Assembly: GCA_037957365.1 (NCBI GenBank)
Contig: JARHVA010004091.1
Location: 1,216,001 to 1,280,000, forward strand
From: Torreya grandis
Lineage: Eukaryota > Streptophyta > Pinopsida > Cupressales > Taxaceae
DNA length: 64,000 nt
Reading direction: 5' to 3'
The position numbers were made by a program, and so were the translations under genes. Below are positions 11,457-24,169 of the stretch, one piece after another; position 1 is the first letter of the stretch, and each line of letters starts with the position of its first letter. The notes beneath the pieces were generated by a model. That model was not told where the DNA came from. It ran no database searches and was given only the letters and a program-made list of their open reading frames with translations.

Positions 11457-12870
11457 TTGGACTATAATATGGTCCAAATTACTCCAACATATGAGATTGA
11501 TCCATTCTATACTTCTCAAGGTAATTCTATTTATAAGGCATCTTACTACACTATGGGGGTAATTTACACAAGCCTCACAAACAACCCCATAGGAAACCTT
11601 ATCAACACCAACCACCCACCTTCTATCAATGTGCCACCTAGCAACCCTACCCCTAATACTAATTTGAGGAATGTTTCTCCTACCAATCATATTAATCCTC
11701 CTCCCAACACCAATCTAATAGTTTATACCACTCAAATTCTTACACAAATAGTGAAATAAATGAACGTCATGCAAACACCTAATACCTATCAAAAAATTCA
11801 ACTAAAACATCATTTTATAAATATGGTTAATTAGCTTCCTATTCTTCTTCCCCAAAATAGCCAAAATTTCATCCCTCCATCTTTTAAAAATGTTGCAGGA
11901 AATATCATTCACTAACCTATTATGCACAACAAGATGCTTCAACACATTCAAAATGAACCTTTATCCCCCTTCATTGTATATATTTATATTGGTAATTTAT
12001 CTCAAAACATTAAATATTATGGGACTAAAGACCCTGCCTCCTTTCTCAATGCATTAGATAATCTTTATAAAGAGTGGATTCAAGCTAATACCTCCATCAC
12101 TACCAAAATTTTAGTTAAAACATTCATAGGGGATGTATTAGAATCATATAAATAACTTCAATCCTTTAGTTAAGGAATTTTAACACAATGACCTTCCTAA
12201 AAATTGTCTTAGTCATTTCATTAATGTTAAACAATCCTCTTTTGAATTATCTCATGATTTTATCAAACATTAGAAATCTTTGGATTACAAAACTGATCAC
12301 AACATGACTAAGGGTAACCTTTTCAAACTCTTCATCACTACCTTAACACCTTCACTCCAATATAAGGTTCAAACTTTTCCTTCCCAAACTTTAAATGATG
12401 TTATCGATCAAGCTACATGGTAAGACTTTATAATGAAATAGTTTGAACCCAAAACTAAAAACAAGGGATATTTTAAACATTATACCAATGCAATGATTGG
12501 TGATCCTCCTCAGCCAAAACCAAGAATAGCTAAAAGGGATAATCCCCAAGCTTCCCATATGCCACTAATTGTTTAATGAACGAAATAAATTTTACCACCT
12601 TCTAAACAATTCATGTATGCTAATAATCCACTTATGTGGTATAAAACTAAAAAATATTTTTTATTTCATGCTGATATAGGTTATTCACATGAAACATATC
12701 ATGGGATTACAAAATTTTATGTTTATTTTATGCTAGGAAATAAATTCAGTCATGACCCTATGATAAAAATACATCATCATGATTTTTTTAATGATTCACA
12801 AAGAAATTCTAAGCGCTCTTCTCTTAACAACACAAAAACATTTTCTATATCTAACCCACAACATTAAAAT
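11457..12870 (+). pseudogene. gag remnant, outer Tat-like element
   Basis: A Pro/Asn/Thr-rich N-terminal part (11457-11760) is followed by a capsid-like block: IKYYGTKDPASFLNALDNLY and later TKILVKTFIGD (about 12000-12140), then SSFELSHDFIKH and LFKLFITTLTPSLQYKV (about 12235-12370). At 12650-12760 the block HADIGYSHETYHGITKF resembles the decayed CCHC-like knuckle seen in Tat gags (YHxxxGHxTExC). Frames change at least four times and stops are frequent. The first 74 bases after the insertion point (11383-11456) probably belong to the same region. Confidence 0.6.
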
Positions 12871-13469
12871 GAGGATATGTGTACAATTGATGCTAACTAT
12901 GATGAATACTATACCAATTCTCAATATGTGAATGCAGTTAAAGTCATCTATGTAAACCCACCCACAAAGATCCCATCACAAAGCCAAAGAAACCAATAAT
13001 TGAAGAGAAACTTATAAAAGATAAAACTAACACTAGTATACTTCATAACCTAGTGAGGAAACACTTCCTCAATCTGAACCCCAAACTACCTCTTCTCCTA
13101 CCAAAACTATTTTACCTTCCAAGCCTCATGCTAGTTCTTCATCTTCAAATTTTCATTAGAATTTCTTAGAGGAACTCAAATCTATGCCTTGTATAATACC
13201 TCTCATGGAGTTATTCATCACTTATCCATATCATCAAAAATTTATCAATCAATAATTACAAAAAACTGAAGAACCATCTTCCCTAGAAGTGGAACAACCT
13301 TCTCATGATCCTTCCCCAATAGAAGTTCATACTATTGAAACTGTTTGTCCTCATTTTAAACCTTCCATGTAATTTTTTGAATAAGACATGATCAATGATG
13401 AAATTATATTTTGATTTGATGACCCACATCTCTTTATTAAAATCACCATCAATATCACCCTTATTCAGA
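12871..13469 (+). other. gag-protease linker of the outer element
   Basis: Degraded coding sequence rich in Pro, Ser, Thr and Lys codons, broken by stops. It contains no recognised domain. It joins the gag remnant to the protease remnant on the same strand and is presumably the old end of gag. Confidence 0.4.
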
Positions 13470-13800
13470 AAGTCTTAGTATATGAAGGGCCAAGAATTAG
13501 TTTGACATCTCTTTAGCTAATTCAACAACTTGGGTATAACAAAGATTATCTCAAGAAAACTCATATAAAATGTCATGGATTTTACAAGACCAATAAAAAC
13601 CAATTTGCCTATATTTAGATCCCTCTCACTATTAGACCCAAAACTATATGTACCAAGCTCATGGTTCTCAACTTAACATTATCCTATAATATACTCTTAT
13701 GTTACCCATGGACACATCGTGTGAGGGATATTACTTCTTATGGTAGCCAATGTTTCAAGTTTAATCATAATGGAAAACATTATAAACATGAGGCTAATCA
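13470..13800 (+). pseudogene. Aspartic protease remnant, outer element
   Basis: The C-terminal half of a Tat-type protease is readable: QQLGYNKDYLKKTHIKCHGF, then LTLSYNILLCYPWTHRVRDI and KFNHNGKHYKHEA. The LLGRPWIH signature is present as LLCYPWTH. The N-terminal catalytic DxGS motif should lie just upstream of 13470 but I cannot find it intact. Protease would have cut the polyprotein; this copy is dead. Confidence 0.6.
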
Positions 13801-14949
13801 TAACCCATGAATTATTCAACTTCCCAACACCAAATCTCAGTATCAGATTCCAACTATCCATAAATTAATGTGAACCTTTACCTAAATTCATCAATAGGAA
13901 TATAGATTTACAAGTCACTCTTGATGATTCTAATAATGATGAGCCAAATAAATTGAAAAACACTTGAAATATTACCAGACTACCTCTTTACATTTTAGAG
14001 TGGATCCCTCCTTTATTGTTACCTCATGATCATACCATCCCTCTCATCAATGAGATCAATAACCTCCATCCTCTATGTAATGCATATCAAGCATCTTACA
14101 TAGAATATGACTTCACATGTAATGAATATGTAGAGGCAAAGTTATTTCAAGACCCTTTAACCATGTCACCTCAAAATTTATTGATCTAGGTGCATCTCCT
14201 TCTGATGCTCCTTTAGAGACACAAGCATGTACTATCTCTCATACCCATGATGATAACTATGTCATGGCCAAAACTCAATCATTATAATTAGATGTTTAAC
14301 ACTATAAAAAACATTAGATAAAATAATTCTTTAAACCACTATGTTCATGCCATTTCCATAGATATTGAGTTAGAACTTGAAGGTCATGTACCTCTAGTTA
14401 ATTCTCCACTTCTTAATACACCTTAGGTTGTTGAACAAATATTACCTCTCAAAAATTCATAACTTATGAAACCTTATATACCTTCTATCTTAATGGAAAA
14501 TCTACCAAATCCCATCCCTACCAATGATTTTAAAGATATGCTTATTATCAATCCAATTTAATCCAATCAACCTTCCTCAAAAGTTCCATCTACACATGAG
14601 ATCACCCTTGATGCCAAGGCAAAAGATGTATGTTAGATACATTCTAAATATGATCACCATGGTAATAAAATAATTGATCTTTAAGTAGACATGGAATACT
14701 ATGGACCTTTACCCATGTTTCCTAAGAATGAATCCATACTTGAGTTACCCCATGTTAGATAATCTTAACTTCATCGGCAACATCACAAAATCAAGAATTT
14801 CAAATGAAAAGCTCCTCATTTTAATAACTTCATTGCTATCATAGATCCCAAAACAAATCCCATTTATTCTCTTCCTAATGCTCCATATCATTTTAAATCC
14901 AAAAATTATATGCTAATTGAAGAAACCATAAGAATATAATATGGCACAC
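13801..14949 (+). other. Protease-RT linker of the outer element
   Basis: Plus-strand decayed coding sequence without a known domain. Short open pieces such as INEINNLHPLCNAYQASYIEYDF (near 14050-14120) are bounded by stops. Tat/Ogre elements carry a long linker here, often with a G-patch motif, but I cannot see a G-patch in this copy. Confidence 0.4.
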
Positions 14950-15850
14950 CCTCATGTCCTTGACCTATAATAGTCTCTAGAGAACTTGTATCAACTGAGA
15001 ATGTTAACTTTAGCCTATTATTCAATAAATATTGTGAAAATTTTTCATGTTTATATGAGTATGTGCCAAATATTGACCCTAGTATCATTATGCACAACAT
15101 CATCACATACCTAGACACCATTCACGTCTAGAAAAACTAATGGAAATTTCCACACAAAGTTTCCACACTATACAATAACAAAATTATCAAACTATTAGAT
15201 CCCAAGTTTATTAAAACTATTGACTATTCTGAATGAATATCAAACATTGTTCTCATTCACAAGAAAGTCACCATGGTTATTCACATATGCATCAACTTAT
15301 GGAATCTTAACCTCACCTATCCCAAAGACACTTTTACATTACCTTCAATATATGCCATCACAAATTCCACTGTTGGATATGAAATTTTATCACTCATGGA
15401 TGATTTTTTAGGCTAAAAGTAAATTCACATTACACACAAAGATCAACACAAAATAACATTCACTATGAAATGGTTTACTTATTTCTATGTTAAAATATTT
15501 TTCATCCTTAAAAATTCTAGAGCTACCTATTAATGTGATATGACTCACATTTTTCAAGATATTATACATAATATCTTGGAAACCTATGTGGATGACCTCA
15601 TTGCAAAATCAAAAAAGTTTCACAACCCATTTGTTTGATCTAGCCATCATATTTGATCAATTAAATGAGTATAAAGTTAAACTCAAACCCTTAGTCTTTG
15701 GTTTTACATATGGTAAACTATTAGGTTTCTTAGTCTCTTTTCATGATATTAATGTCAATCCATCTAAAATCAATGTTATAATCAACGTTCCCATTCATCA
15801 CTCAATTTTAGACATTCACACTTACCTTGGCAAACTTGGGGAAATCTGAT
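14950..15850 (+). pseudogene. Reverse transcriptase remnant, outer element
   Basis: RT blocks appear in order: FIKTIDYSEWIS-like block (15210-15240; the tryptophan is now a stop), HKKVTMVIHICINLWNLNLTYPKD (15250-15330), YEILSLMDDFLG (15380-15412), DQHKITFTMKW (15439-15471) and the catalytic box YVDDLIAKS, with Y-V-D-D intact at 15585-15596. RT copies the RNA into DNA in cytoplasmic particles. Several frameshifts and stops kill it, but the catalytic aspartates survive, unlike in the RTs at 26054, 60047 and 63428. Confidence 0.8.
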
Positions 15851-15879
15851 GATTTATCCCCAAAATAGCTTACTAAATA

Positions 15880-16380
15880 TACTCTATCACTTATATTCTT
15901 AAAAAGGGTAATGATCTAGAATGGAATGATCTCTATAAAAAAAAAAAAATCCAACATGAAAGAATCATTGCTTTCAATAACCACCCTTCATCCACCCTCT
16001 AATTATCATCCTTTGATTATGTACCACTATTCTACACCCATATTAGTCAAGTCAATGCTTTCTAAAAAAATATCATACTTAAAGAGAATACATTAATTAC
16101 CATATTAATAGAGGCCCCATTGATTATGAAAAACATTATATTAAAGTAGAAGATGATTGCCTCACTATCTACTTTACAACTATAAAAAAATTGTCATTAT
16201 ATGATTTATCAAACCACCTATGTCATTATCTATTTTAATCCACTTCATCATTTGTTTACAAATCATTTGTACTTGGAGATAGAATTGGCAAGTGGATGGT
16301 TCTCTTGATGTAATTTTATCTTTGAATCATAACAAAAAAATTTGTCAAAGGGCAAGTCATTGCCAACCAACTTGTAGTGA
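15880..16380 (+). pseudogene. Classical gypsy RNase H remnant, outer element
   Basis: Decayed RNase H follows the RT: a W-N-D connection block near 15915, LSLYDLSNH and SSFVYKSFVLGDRIGKWMV (about 16190-16300), and the closing FVKGQVIANQL-type tail at 16340-16370, which is strongly conserved in Tat elements. The catalytic Asp/Glu residues cannot be followed. A run of A at 15949-15957 probably marks a frameshift. Confidence 0.55.
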
Positions 16381-16559
16381 CACCCATACCCATTACAAAT
16401 CACCTTCAAGATAATCTCCCCAACAATAATATTCTCTATGTTGAAGGTCTCAATAAAGCTATCTCTCTTAAAGATTATTTACATAATTTCACTACTAATT
16501 TAGAGGTTAATAATCAAGAAAATACCTATATTACTCTTGGTCTTACTAAATCCAAATTA

Positions 16560-17010
16560 GTTATCGAAGAACTTCTTGAAGTCACCATTGATTTTGATGA
16601 AGACACCTATACCCTCTACCTTGATGGTACCCAATGTCTTTAAGGAGATGGGGTAGGTTTTATTATTAATAATACTCATGGTAAAATCATCCCTTTGGCC
16701 TTCAGGCTAACATTTGACATCACTGATAACATGAAAAAATATGAAGCATTAATCTTAGGTATGAAAGTGGAACTTGACTTAGATATCCCATATATACATG
16801 CTTTGGGTGACTCCTAACTTATCTACCTATAGGTTAATGATAATTATAATTTCAAAAGTGAAAATATTATCACTTATCATCAAATGGAAACAACACTCAC
16901 CAAAGAGTTTTCTTCCTTTAACATTGAGCCAATTCCAAGAGATCAGAACTCTATCACATATTCTCTTACTTATTCAACATATGTATTTCATCCTCATCAA
17001 GTACTTAATG
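16560..17010 (+). pseudogene. Second (additional) RNase H of the outer element
   Basis: After a linker (16381-16560) a second RNase H begins: YTLYLDGT (catalytic Asp near 16622), GFIINNTHGKIIPLAFRLTF, MKKYEALILGMKVELDLDIP (Glu near 16742) and HALGDS (Asp near 16809), followed by SSFNIEPIPRDQNS and a tail. The D-E-D spacing and the YEALILG block are those of the extra, archaeal-type RNase H known from Tat/Ogre elements. It lies after the classical RNase H and before integrase, the usual Tat position. Stops at 16641 and 16816 break it. Confidence 0.7.
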
Positions 17011-17229
17011 ATTCCTAATTTATTATTCAAATAAGAAAATCACCATATTTTATCTAACCATAGGATTTTCTTATCTATCACATTGAAACTATAACTATTT
17101 GACAAAGCCCATGGTATAAAAACATCATCCAATTTCTTGAACATCAAATCTATCCTCCAGACATGGATTCTTGTGAAAAGACTAGAATTTATAAAAAAAT
17201 CTTTTAAATATGTCTTTCGATCTAGCACC

Positions 17230-17685
17230 CTTTATTATCATAATGCACAAGGTACCTTGTTCTACTCTGTAATGCAAGAAGAGGTTCCTCCTTGCTTTGA
17301 ATAAGTACATGTGGGAATTTATAGTAGTCATTGTAGAATACATACTACTACATGTAAGTGATTACATATGGGATAATTTTGGCCTATTTTAGAAAAAAGA
17401 GGTTATCAATTTTTCAAAAAATTGTAGTTCTTTCCAAATTCATGATGATTTAATCCATTCAATACCAGTTGATCTCCAAATTATGGAGTCTCCTTGGCCA
17501 TTTTCCATGTGGAGATTAGATCTCATTGGTAAACTACCTTAGTCACAACATGGTCATTTTTTTATCATCACTGCTACTAAATATTTTACTAAATGGGTAG
17601 AAACAATACCTCTTGTCAATGTTATAGGAACCACTATTTCTAAATTTATCCTTAACCAAATAATTATTCACTTTATATTTATCTA
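17230..17685 (+). pseudogene. Integrase N-terminal part, outer element (cut by insertion)
   Basis: The zinc-finger part is recognisable around 17280-17440 (HVGIYSSHCRIHTTT, then GYQFFKKL). The catalytic core starts with SPWPFSMWRLDLIGK; its first catalytic Asp is at 17519-17521. It continues through FFIITATKYFTKWVETIPLV (17560-17620) to about 17685, where the LTR of the SIRE-like element begins. The remainder of the core, including the second catalytic Asp, resumes 20 kb away at 37600. Confidence 0.75.
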
Positions 17686-19998
17686 TGTTGAGCATAGTCA
17701 TTAATGTCAAAGAGAAGCATGATTCATAATGCACTAATGAAAAATAAATTGTGTTTGATAGCTTAAAGAATATTTGGCATATTTATAGGTCTGTAAGGAT
17801 AAATAAGAAGTTTTGAGGCATCCATAAATGTCTTGGTTAAGTTTTGGTATGTCATTTGATCATTTAGAATGAGAAACATACATCTTACATCTTAATAGAA
17901 GCCAAACCATCATTGCACATCATGTAGATATGAATGAACCAATAAGTTTGTTCATTTATTTTAAGTACTCAAAAATTCAATCAAGGTCAAAGGTTTCATA
18001 GAGATGTTGACTGTAGTGACAAGAAAGTCCCTTGAAAAATTTGACTCTTGAAGCATTTTATAGCTCAAGTTATGAACCTTAAAAGTTGCTCTTGCAGACT
18101 GTTATGGGCTAGAGACTATCAAGTTTATCTTCATTTAAATATGAGGTCACTTGTCAGTAGATCTAAAGGTGAGTGTTTATCATACAAATCTTGATCCAAT
18201 AGTGCACATAAATTTAAATTACCAAAGTTACTTGTGATTAAAAGCATTAGTGATAAGTTTCTCTATCTTGTTTATCTGATAGAATATTAATAGTTCATGA
18301 GTGTTCATACTGACAGAGATTGACGATGTGGGTTGAGACAAAATTTAAATGTGTAGAAGGTATGCAGAGCTACCAAGTGACACATTCATGAGAGCTCTAA
18401 TCTAAGATAAATATAAAGATACTAAAAAGAGGTAAATAGTGTGTATTTGTCCATAGTTGATAGGAAGTATGAGACGAGGTTAAGGTGCTTGATGTTTAAC
18501 ATTTGCTTAGTGACCACTAGAATTTGAATATTCAAATTAATGAGGGAAAACTAGTTCTTAGTTTTTGAGCTATAAATTTTGATCCAAGATGAATTTATTA
18601 ATGTAGTTAAAATAAAAGTTGTAAAGGATTTAATGACACATAAAGAGAATATAGTTATAAGGTTTGAATGTTTATATAGTCAAAGTTATTTAGCTCCAAA
18701 GTGGACTATGCATTTGACCATATTTTGCAATTGACTTGAGAAGGATAATTGAGTTGTTCTTGATAGTATTTTGATGTTTCAAAATGATAAAACTATTGGA
18801 GAGTATTTTATAATAAATGAGGATAATTTATGTATATTTTTTAGGTTTAAACAATCCATATTTAGTATGAACAAAGTCTTAAAATTTTACTATATATTCA
18901 TTCATGGTGTTACTCTGTACATAATTTTGTTTGAGAAAATTGTGATTTAGCATAAGAGTGTATTAGCAGGAGTAATTTGAAGATGTCTTATAGATCATAT
19001 GGAGTGGACCAATGTATTTGAAATTGATATTATGCTTTTAATTTTCTTGATGAAGTGTTAAATGGGTGAATAGGTCTCCATGAGACCTATAAGGGCTACT
19101 AAGGCCTAATTGAATAACATAGCTACTTAAGTGTGACCCATAGATGATATGTCCATTTTGTGACAATATATTTGAGATATGATTAACATGATATAAGTCT
19201 TAAGGGTTAAGGTATTTTTTATGGTTGACCTAGAAGTTGATATTCATAAAGACTCTATAAATGATGGAGACCAAAGCAATGGTTTCTAGATCTGTGTTGT
19301 GCATGTGTGGATTGAAGCAAAAGAGAGAACCTTTGAAAGAAAAGGTACAAATCAGTCAGGATCATTAGAGAGAAAAGAGGATTAGTCATGATTTTTTGAT
19401 CAAGTATATGTAAGTGGACACACATGTCATTGGATCTAATGAGCCTATAAGAGGTAGTTTGAACAAGTTAGTCCTAGAGGTAGCTTGAGAGAGATTGGAA
19501 GAGAAGAGTATAGACAAAAGTGATCATCATCAGTTGAAGAGTAGAAATATGTGTTCAAGGTGATATTTTTAGGTAGCTAAGTAGGTGCTTGGTTGTCTAG
19601 GGTGTTGATTCCTCCTTGAAAGGTAAATATTTTTGAAGTTCTAGTTGTTGTGGGTACTCAACTAGATAGAGGTAGTTGCTCCTTATTATATTGATGTCTC
19701 ACTAAACTAAGAAATGGGTTTTCCTTGATCATTTGGTGTTGGTCTAAATGTTATATCTTTTTATTATATGACTATAGTCCATCTTTTAGGGTTTAGTAGT
19801 TTTTATCCCCCAAGAGGGTTTTCCACATATATTATGTATTCATGTGATGCATGATATTATGTATGGTTTAGATGTATGTGCTTTCATGTTTATATTTCTT
19901 GATTAGGTTTATGTATGTTGAATGTTTAAAGAGTTGGAAATTGAATTGGATTACCTTACATCACTGATTCACCCCCCTTAGTGATTGTATCTCTAATA
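17686..19998 (+). repeat. 5' LTR of the SIRE-like element
   Basis: The 2313-base LTR starts TGTTGAGCATAG and ends CTCTAATA (CTCTAACA in the partner), two bases before the primer site. It aligns along its length with 35272-37599, for example 18470-18600 with 36080-36210 and 19590-19990 with 37200-37590. Minus-strand ORFs inside it are chance. Confidence 0.9.
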
Positions 19999-20000
19999 AT

Positions 20001-20012
20001 TGGTATCAGAGT
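20001..20012 (+). other. Primer binding site, initiator tRNA-Met type
   Basis: TGGTATCAGAGT differs by one base from the well-known plant consensus TGGTATCAGAGC and lies two bases after the LTR. It is the best-preserved primer site in the window. Confidence 0.9.
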
Positions 20013-20061
20013 AGGCCTTTTTATACAAGTTTAACCACTTGAAGGTGATCTAAGGTACAAT

Positions 20062-20427
20062 ATGGGTCAAAAGATCATCATGTTTTATAAATTAGTTTAT
20101 GATGAAAATGAAGAAGAAGAAGTTGATATAGAAACTAAGATAATGGATGCACTTGATGAACTAAAGGAACAAAAGAAGAGGAATTCATAAATGAGGAATA
20201 TGATCAAAGGTCTTGAAGCACAAGTTAGTTCTCTTAAGGGAAGTTTGTTAGGCAAGTCTAAGAGAAAGGAAAAGAAGAATCAAGAATAAATAAAACTCAA
20301 TAAGGGGATAGAATCATTTAAATTAATCTCAAGATCAAAAGATGATAATGAGAAAATTAGCATTCTTGAGGATAAAATAAGGGTTACAAAGACAAATCTA
20401 AGTTCAAAAAATAAAGAATGTGGACAT
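20062..20427 (+). pseudogene. gag, first part, SIRE-like element (cut by Athila-like insertion)
   Basis: From MGQKIIMFYKLVYDENEEEE a Lys/Glu-rich stretch runs on: VDIETKIMDALDELKEQKKR, an in-frame stop, MIKGLEAQVSSLKGSLLGKS and so on. Heptad-like leucine spacing suggests a coiled coil, as known in SIRE-type gags. The N-terminal capsid domain normally found before this part is missing; only about 50 bases separate the primer site from the start. The Athila-like element interrupts the gene at 20428 and it resumes at 32880. Stops interrupt it. Confidence 0.6.
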
Positions 20428-21588
20428 TGATGAGCCCCATAAATGTCATGTTTTTTTTCTCATCTACCACACTTACTTTCTTGTTTACCATGCTTTTGAG
20501 TTAATTTCCCATAAAGTTTCTATCCTCGAATAACCATAATCTTGTAAATATCATTATGCTCCCATACTCTTTTAATAGTTATAACTATGTATTGAAATCA
20601 AGTATATAATAGTTATCTTCTACTATAGGATGATTTTTGTATAATGTGTTTTAAATATGTTTTGAATTAATAGGTATATAACATAGAACATCTTAGATCA
20701 AAATAATCTCATCACATAGACACATCCTGTAGACATTACATGACCAAAGTCACAAATGAACAAGATTTGATTCCTAGTTCAATTGATTCATAGAAATGAC
20801 TATAACCTCTAGGGAACATAATAAGGATGTGGTTGAAGACTAAAACAAATTTGTTTGTCCTAGGTTAATACTCTTAATATTCACATGAATGGTGACCTTA
20901 GCATAAGGAGCCAATTTTTGCTATCTTAAGTCGAATGTTTCTAAGATTAGAATATATATTATTTTGTATAAAAAATCTCCCCTTTGTATATATATAGGTA
21001 ACAATAGGGTTGAGAGGGGAGTATATATACATTAGAGAAATATCAAAATTAAATTTTATAAATCAATTAATCATTGTAATTTCCCTATAGCAATTTATTT
21101 CTACATTTTGATTTATGAGCAATCATTTTTTAGTCCATTTCATTGTCTTAAGAGGAAAGATTGAAGCTAGAGTTAGAAGGAGGAAGGGCCCCCTTTGAAA
21201 GTCTTGTAGAAATAATCCAACCCATTAAATATCTAAGCATGTTATTTAGTTTATTTATGTCTTGTGTGTTTAATTTCTAAATTGTGTAATTTACAATCTT
21301 GCATATAATTGTTCAAGGGAGCCTCCAATAGTGTAAACATTTAATTCATAGTATTATGTTCATGTTCAATTACAACATTCCATTTAATACATCATTTTAG
21401 CATCTTAGATTACAATTAGTAGAAGGTCAAATTAGAAGAGTGAGTGTGCACATATAGTGACATCATCCTATCAAGTTTACATCCTCAAGTTGACATTTAA
21501 ATGAAGTAGAAGATACAGGTCTATGGTAAATCTCCTTGTTCATTTTGATCAAGAGAATTATATATAATTTTGAATCAACTGCTACTCA
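20428..21588 (+). repeat. 5' LTR of the Athila-like element
   Basis: The 1161-base LTR starts TGATGAGCCCCATAAATG and ends CTACTCA. It matches 31713-32879 throughout. A TATA-like TATATATAGG lies at 20988; the partner LTR has a CA-dinucleotide run in its place. Confidence 0.9.
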
Positions 21589-21592
21589 TTTT

Positions 21593-21610
21593 TAGCACCA
21601 TTTTTAGGGA
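21593..21610 (+). other. Decayed tRNA-Asp primer binding site
   Basis: TAGCACCATTTTTAGGGA, four bases after the LTR, differs from the tRNA-Asp primer site TGGCGCCGTTGCCGGGGA at seven positions. Six of these are transitions, and the CG pairs have become CA. The flanking TTTT and AGGG context also agree. The site is useless now but identifies the lineage. Confidence 0.75.
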
Positions 21611-21869
21611 AGGGTGTCACACACTTATAATCTTTAATCTTGATAGTGGTTTTTTTTTATGTTTATTAGTTTTTTTTAGAGCTCAATTTTATTTAGAATG
21701 AATATTTCTTACCTTTATAGTTTAAATTTCCATTTTTATAAGTGGGATAGTGGAAATTTTCAAAAGACCCCATATTACTAACCCTATGTAGGTAGGATGG
21801 GAAAAAATTAAAAAACAAAAGGGGGAATGAAAAGTGGTTGACATACATGCAAAGTGAAGGGGGATATAT

Positions 21870-23700
21870 AGAAATATTTTTGCTTGAATCATCAACAATT
21901 GCTACAAGATCAAAAATTCATCCTGAAACAAATGAGGAGTACAAAGAAATTCCTAAAGATCGCTCACAATTGTCAATAAAAGAGGTAAAAAAAGAATAAT
22001 TTTTGGCTGGATTGGTAGCACAAGATGGAGTCTTGAAGAGGATAATACCCCTAGAAGATACCCACACATACCACCCTTAGAATTTCCACCTTATCACCTC
22101 ATACTCTTGAATTCAAAGTTCACTTCCCTCCGTCACCTAAATTTATTGCTAAGGAGGCATTCAAGTTTATTCTTACTCTTATAAGAAATACAAGGCCTAT
22201 AGAATCTTCTAATTTAGAAAGACTCTTTTCTAAGACACAAACTAAATCTTCTGAAACATCTAAACCATCCCCATTGTGTATAAATCCATATATTCCTAAG
22301 AATAAATATAAATTCTCCATCTTTTACACTGTAATAAATAGAATAATTTATAGGAATTTTCATTGGTAGGTAAAATTCTGGTATACCAACACAAACAATA
22401 TTCATGGAGGATCCTCGGGAAGAAAACACTACCAATGAGTTTGCTACCTTCAAATTTCCTATCCTTCTAATGAAAATTCACCCATGAAGAATATTATTCA
22501 CTCTACCCTTCCTACCTTTAGGGGAAAATTAGCTAAGGATCCAGACACATTTCATTTTGAGTTCAACATCTTATGTTGTAGATATGATTATAATCAAGAT
22601 GCTCATAAACTCAAATTATCTAAGCAATACTCAAAGGTGCAACATTTATATGGTTCATGGCACTTGGAAAGGATGCCATTTATACTTGAGAATAAATGAA
22701 GGAGATGTTTATAAAAAAATACCAAGACTATTATAGAGTTATAAACTATAGGAGAGATGACATATTTCTAATGACACAAGCTAATGATGAGTCATTAGAA
22801 AAATATATGGAAATATTTTTGTTCATCTTGAAAAACTCCAAAATATACTACAATGAAGAAAGAATCAATCAAGGTAATATTATTGAAACAAATTAGATAT
22901 GATTTTCTAGAGACACTAGATTTAATGTTGGGTGGTGATGTTTTTGCATTGCCCTTTAATGAACTAACAATTCTATGTACAAACTACTCTAGATCAACCA
23001 TGAACAAAAGTAGGGGTAGAACCCTTTCTATAACATCTGTAGTAGGACTATCTAAAGGTGAAGTGAGAAACCTACTCTAAGACATGAAGTAGGACATTAT
23101 TATCCACCTAGCTACTTATCTTGATACATTACATATGTAGAAGAAGCAAGAAGAAATTGAAAAAGACTTAGCCACCTATTACCCTAAATGAAAAAAGAAG
23201 AAGGTAGGTTACACATGTCATTCTATGAAAGTTTTATTAGCCATCATAACTAAGGAGAATCCTAAAATAGTGAAGCTACATGCCATATGACAATATGAAA
23301 ATTAGGTATTTTTCATGGCTTAACAAAAACCATAGGTACAAAGATTAGGTATGCGATAAAACTTTATGTTTACAAATTCTCAAATCTCAAATAATTCTCA
23401 CTATGGTTCTTGGATGAATATACCCAAGCAAAATTGGCTCTAAAAAAATTGGTAACTACCCAAAAATTAGTTATGGATGGAGAAAAAAGACAACAACCTC
23501 AACATGGGAAATTTCAAAACTATCAATGGATCTTTCCCTCTAATCCATGGTAATAACAATAGAGAGGTAATGAGGGCTTCCCCAATAAATACACTAACCA
23601 CAACAACAACAGGCCTTAATGACAAACACTCAGCAACCTATTAGAACCACTCAATTACCCACCTAGCTCATCCCTGATCCTACCAATAAGTTACTTCAAC
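21870..23700 (+). pseudogene. gag remnant, Athila-like element
   Basis: The capsid core is clear: FRGKLAKDPDTFHFEFNILC at about 22515-22575, KLKLSKQYSK, LENK then MKEMFIKKYQDYYRVINYRR (22696-22755), DDIFLMTQANDESLEKYMEI, and LMLGGDVFALPFNELTILC near 22925-22985. These are the standard blocks of Athila gag in order, spread over three frames. A degraded leader (21870-22480) and C-terminal tail (23090-23700) on the same strand show no further domain and no intact zinc knuckle. Confidence 0.82.
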
Positions 23701-24169
23701 CAACACAATCTACCAAAATAATGCAATATCTAACATACATCATAGATATTTACCAAGTCCAACTTCATTTAGGATGTATTATTCCATAGTTCACCTCACC
23801 CATAATCATAAAACACTTTGAAGAAATAGCTCGACTCCATATTAATCTAGAACCACCCATGGCCAATGCAAAGCCAAGTCGACCAACAAATAAAAAACAA
23901 TATGACAATCCTCCTTTTCTAGGGAGATTAAACATATCACATCCTAAACTAGAGCCTAAATTTGATATCTTAGAACAACTCAAGAATGTGTGCATAAAAT
24001 CCTCACTCTTTCAATCAATAATGGATGTTTTAATTTATAATTAGGCTATTAGAGAGATATGTTTGAAAAACCCAAGAAGAAAGAATAAGGATCCTAAAAA
24101 ACTCCAAGTTATTGGCCAACTAATAGATATTATGTTGGGAAATATAGTTTGCCCCCAAATATTCTAATC

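Noticed and set aside
11388..11690. 100-codon minus-strand ORF with Arg-rich start
   Set aside because: It is the shadow of the plus-strand gag frame at 11457-11759.
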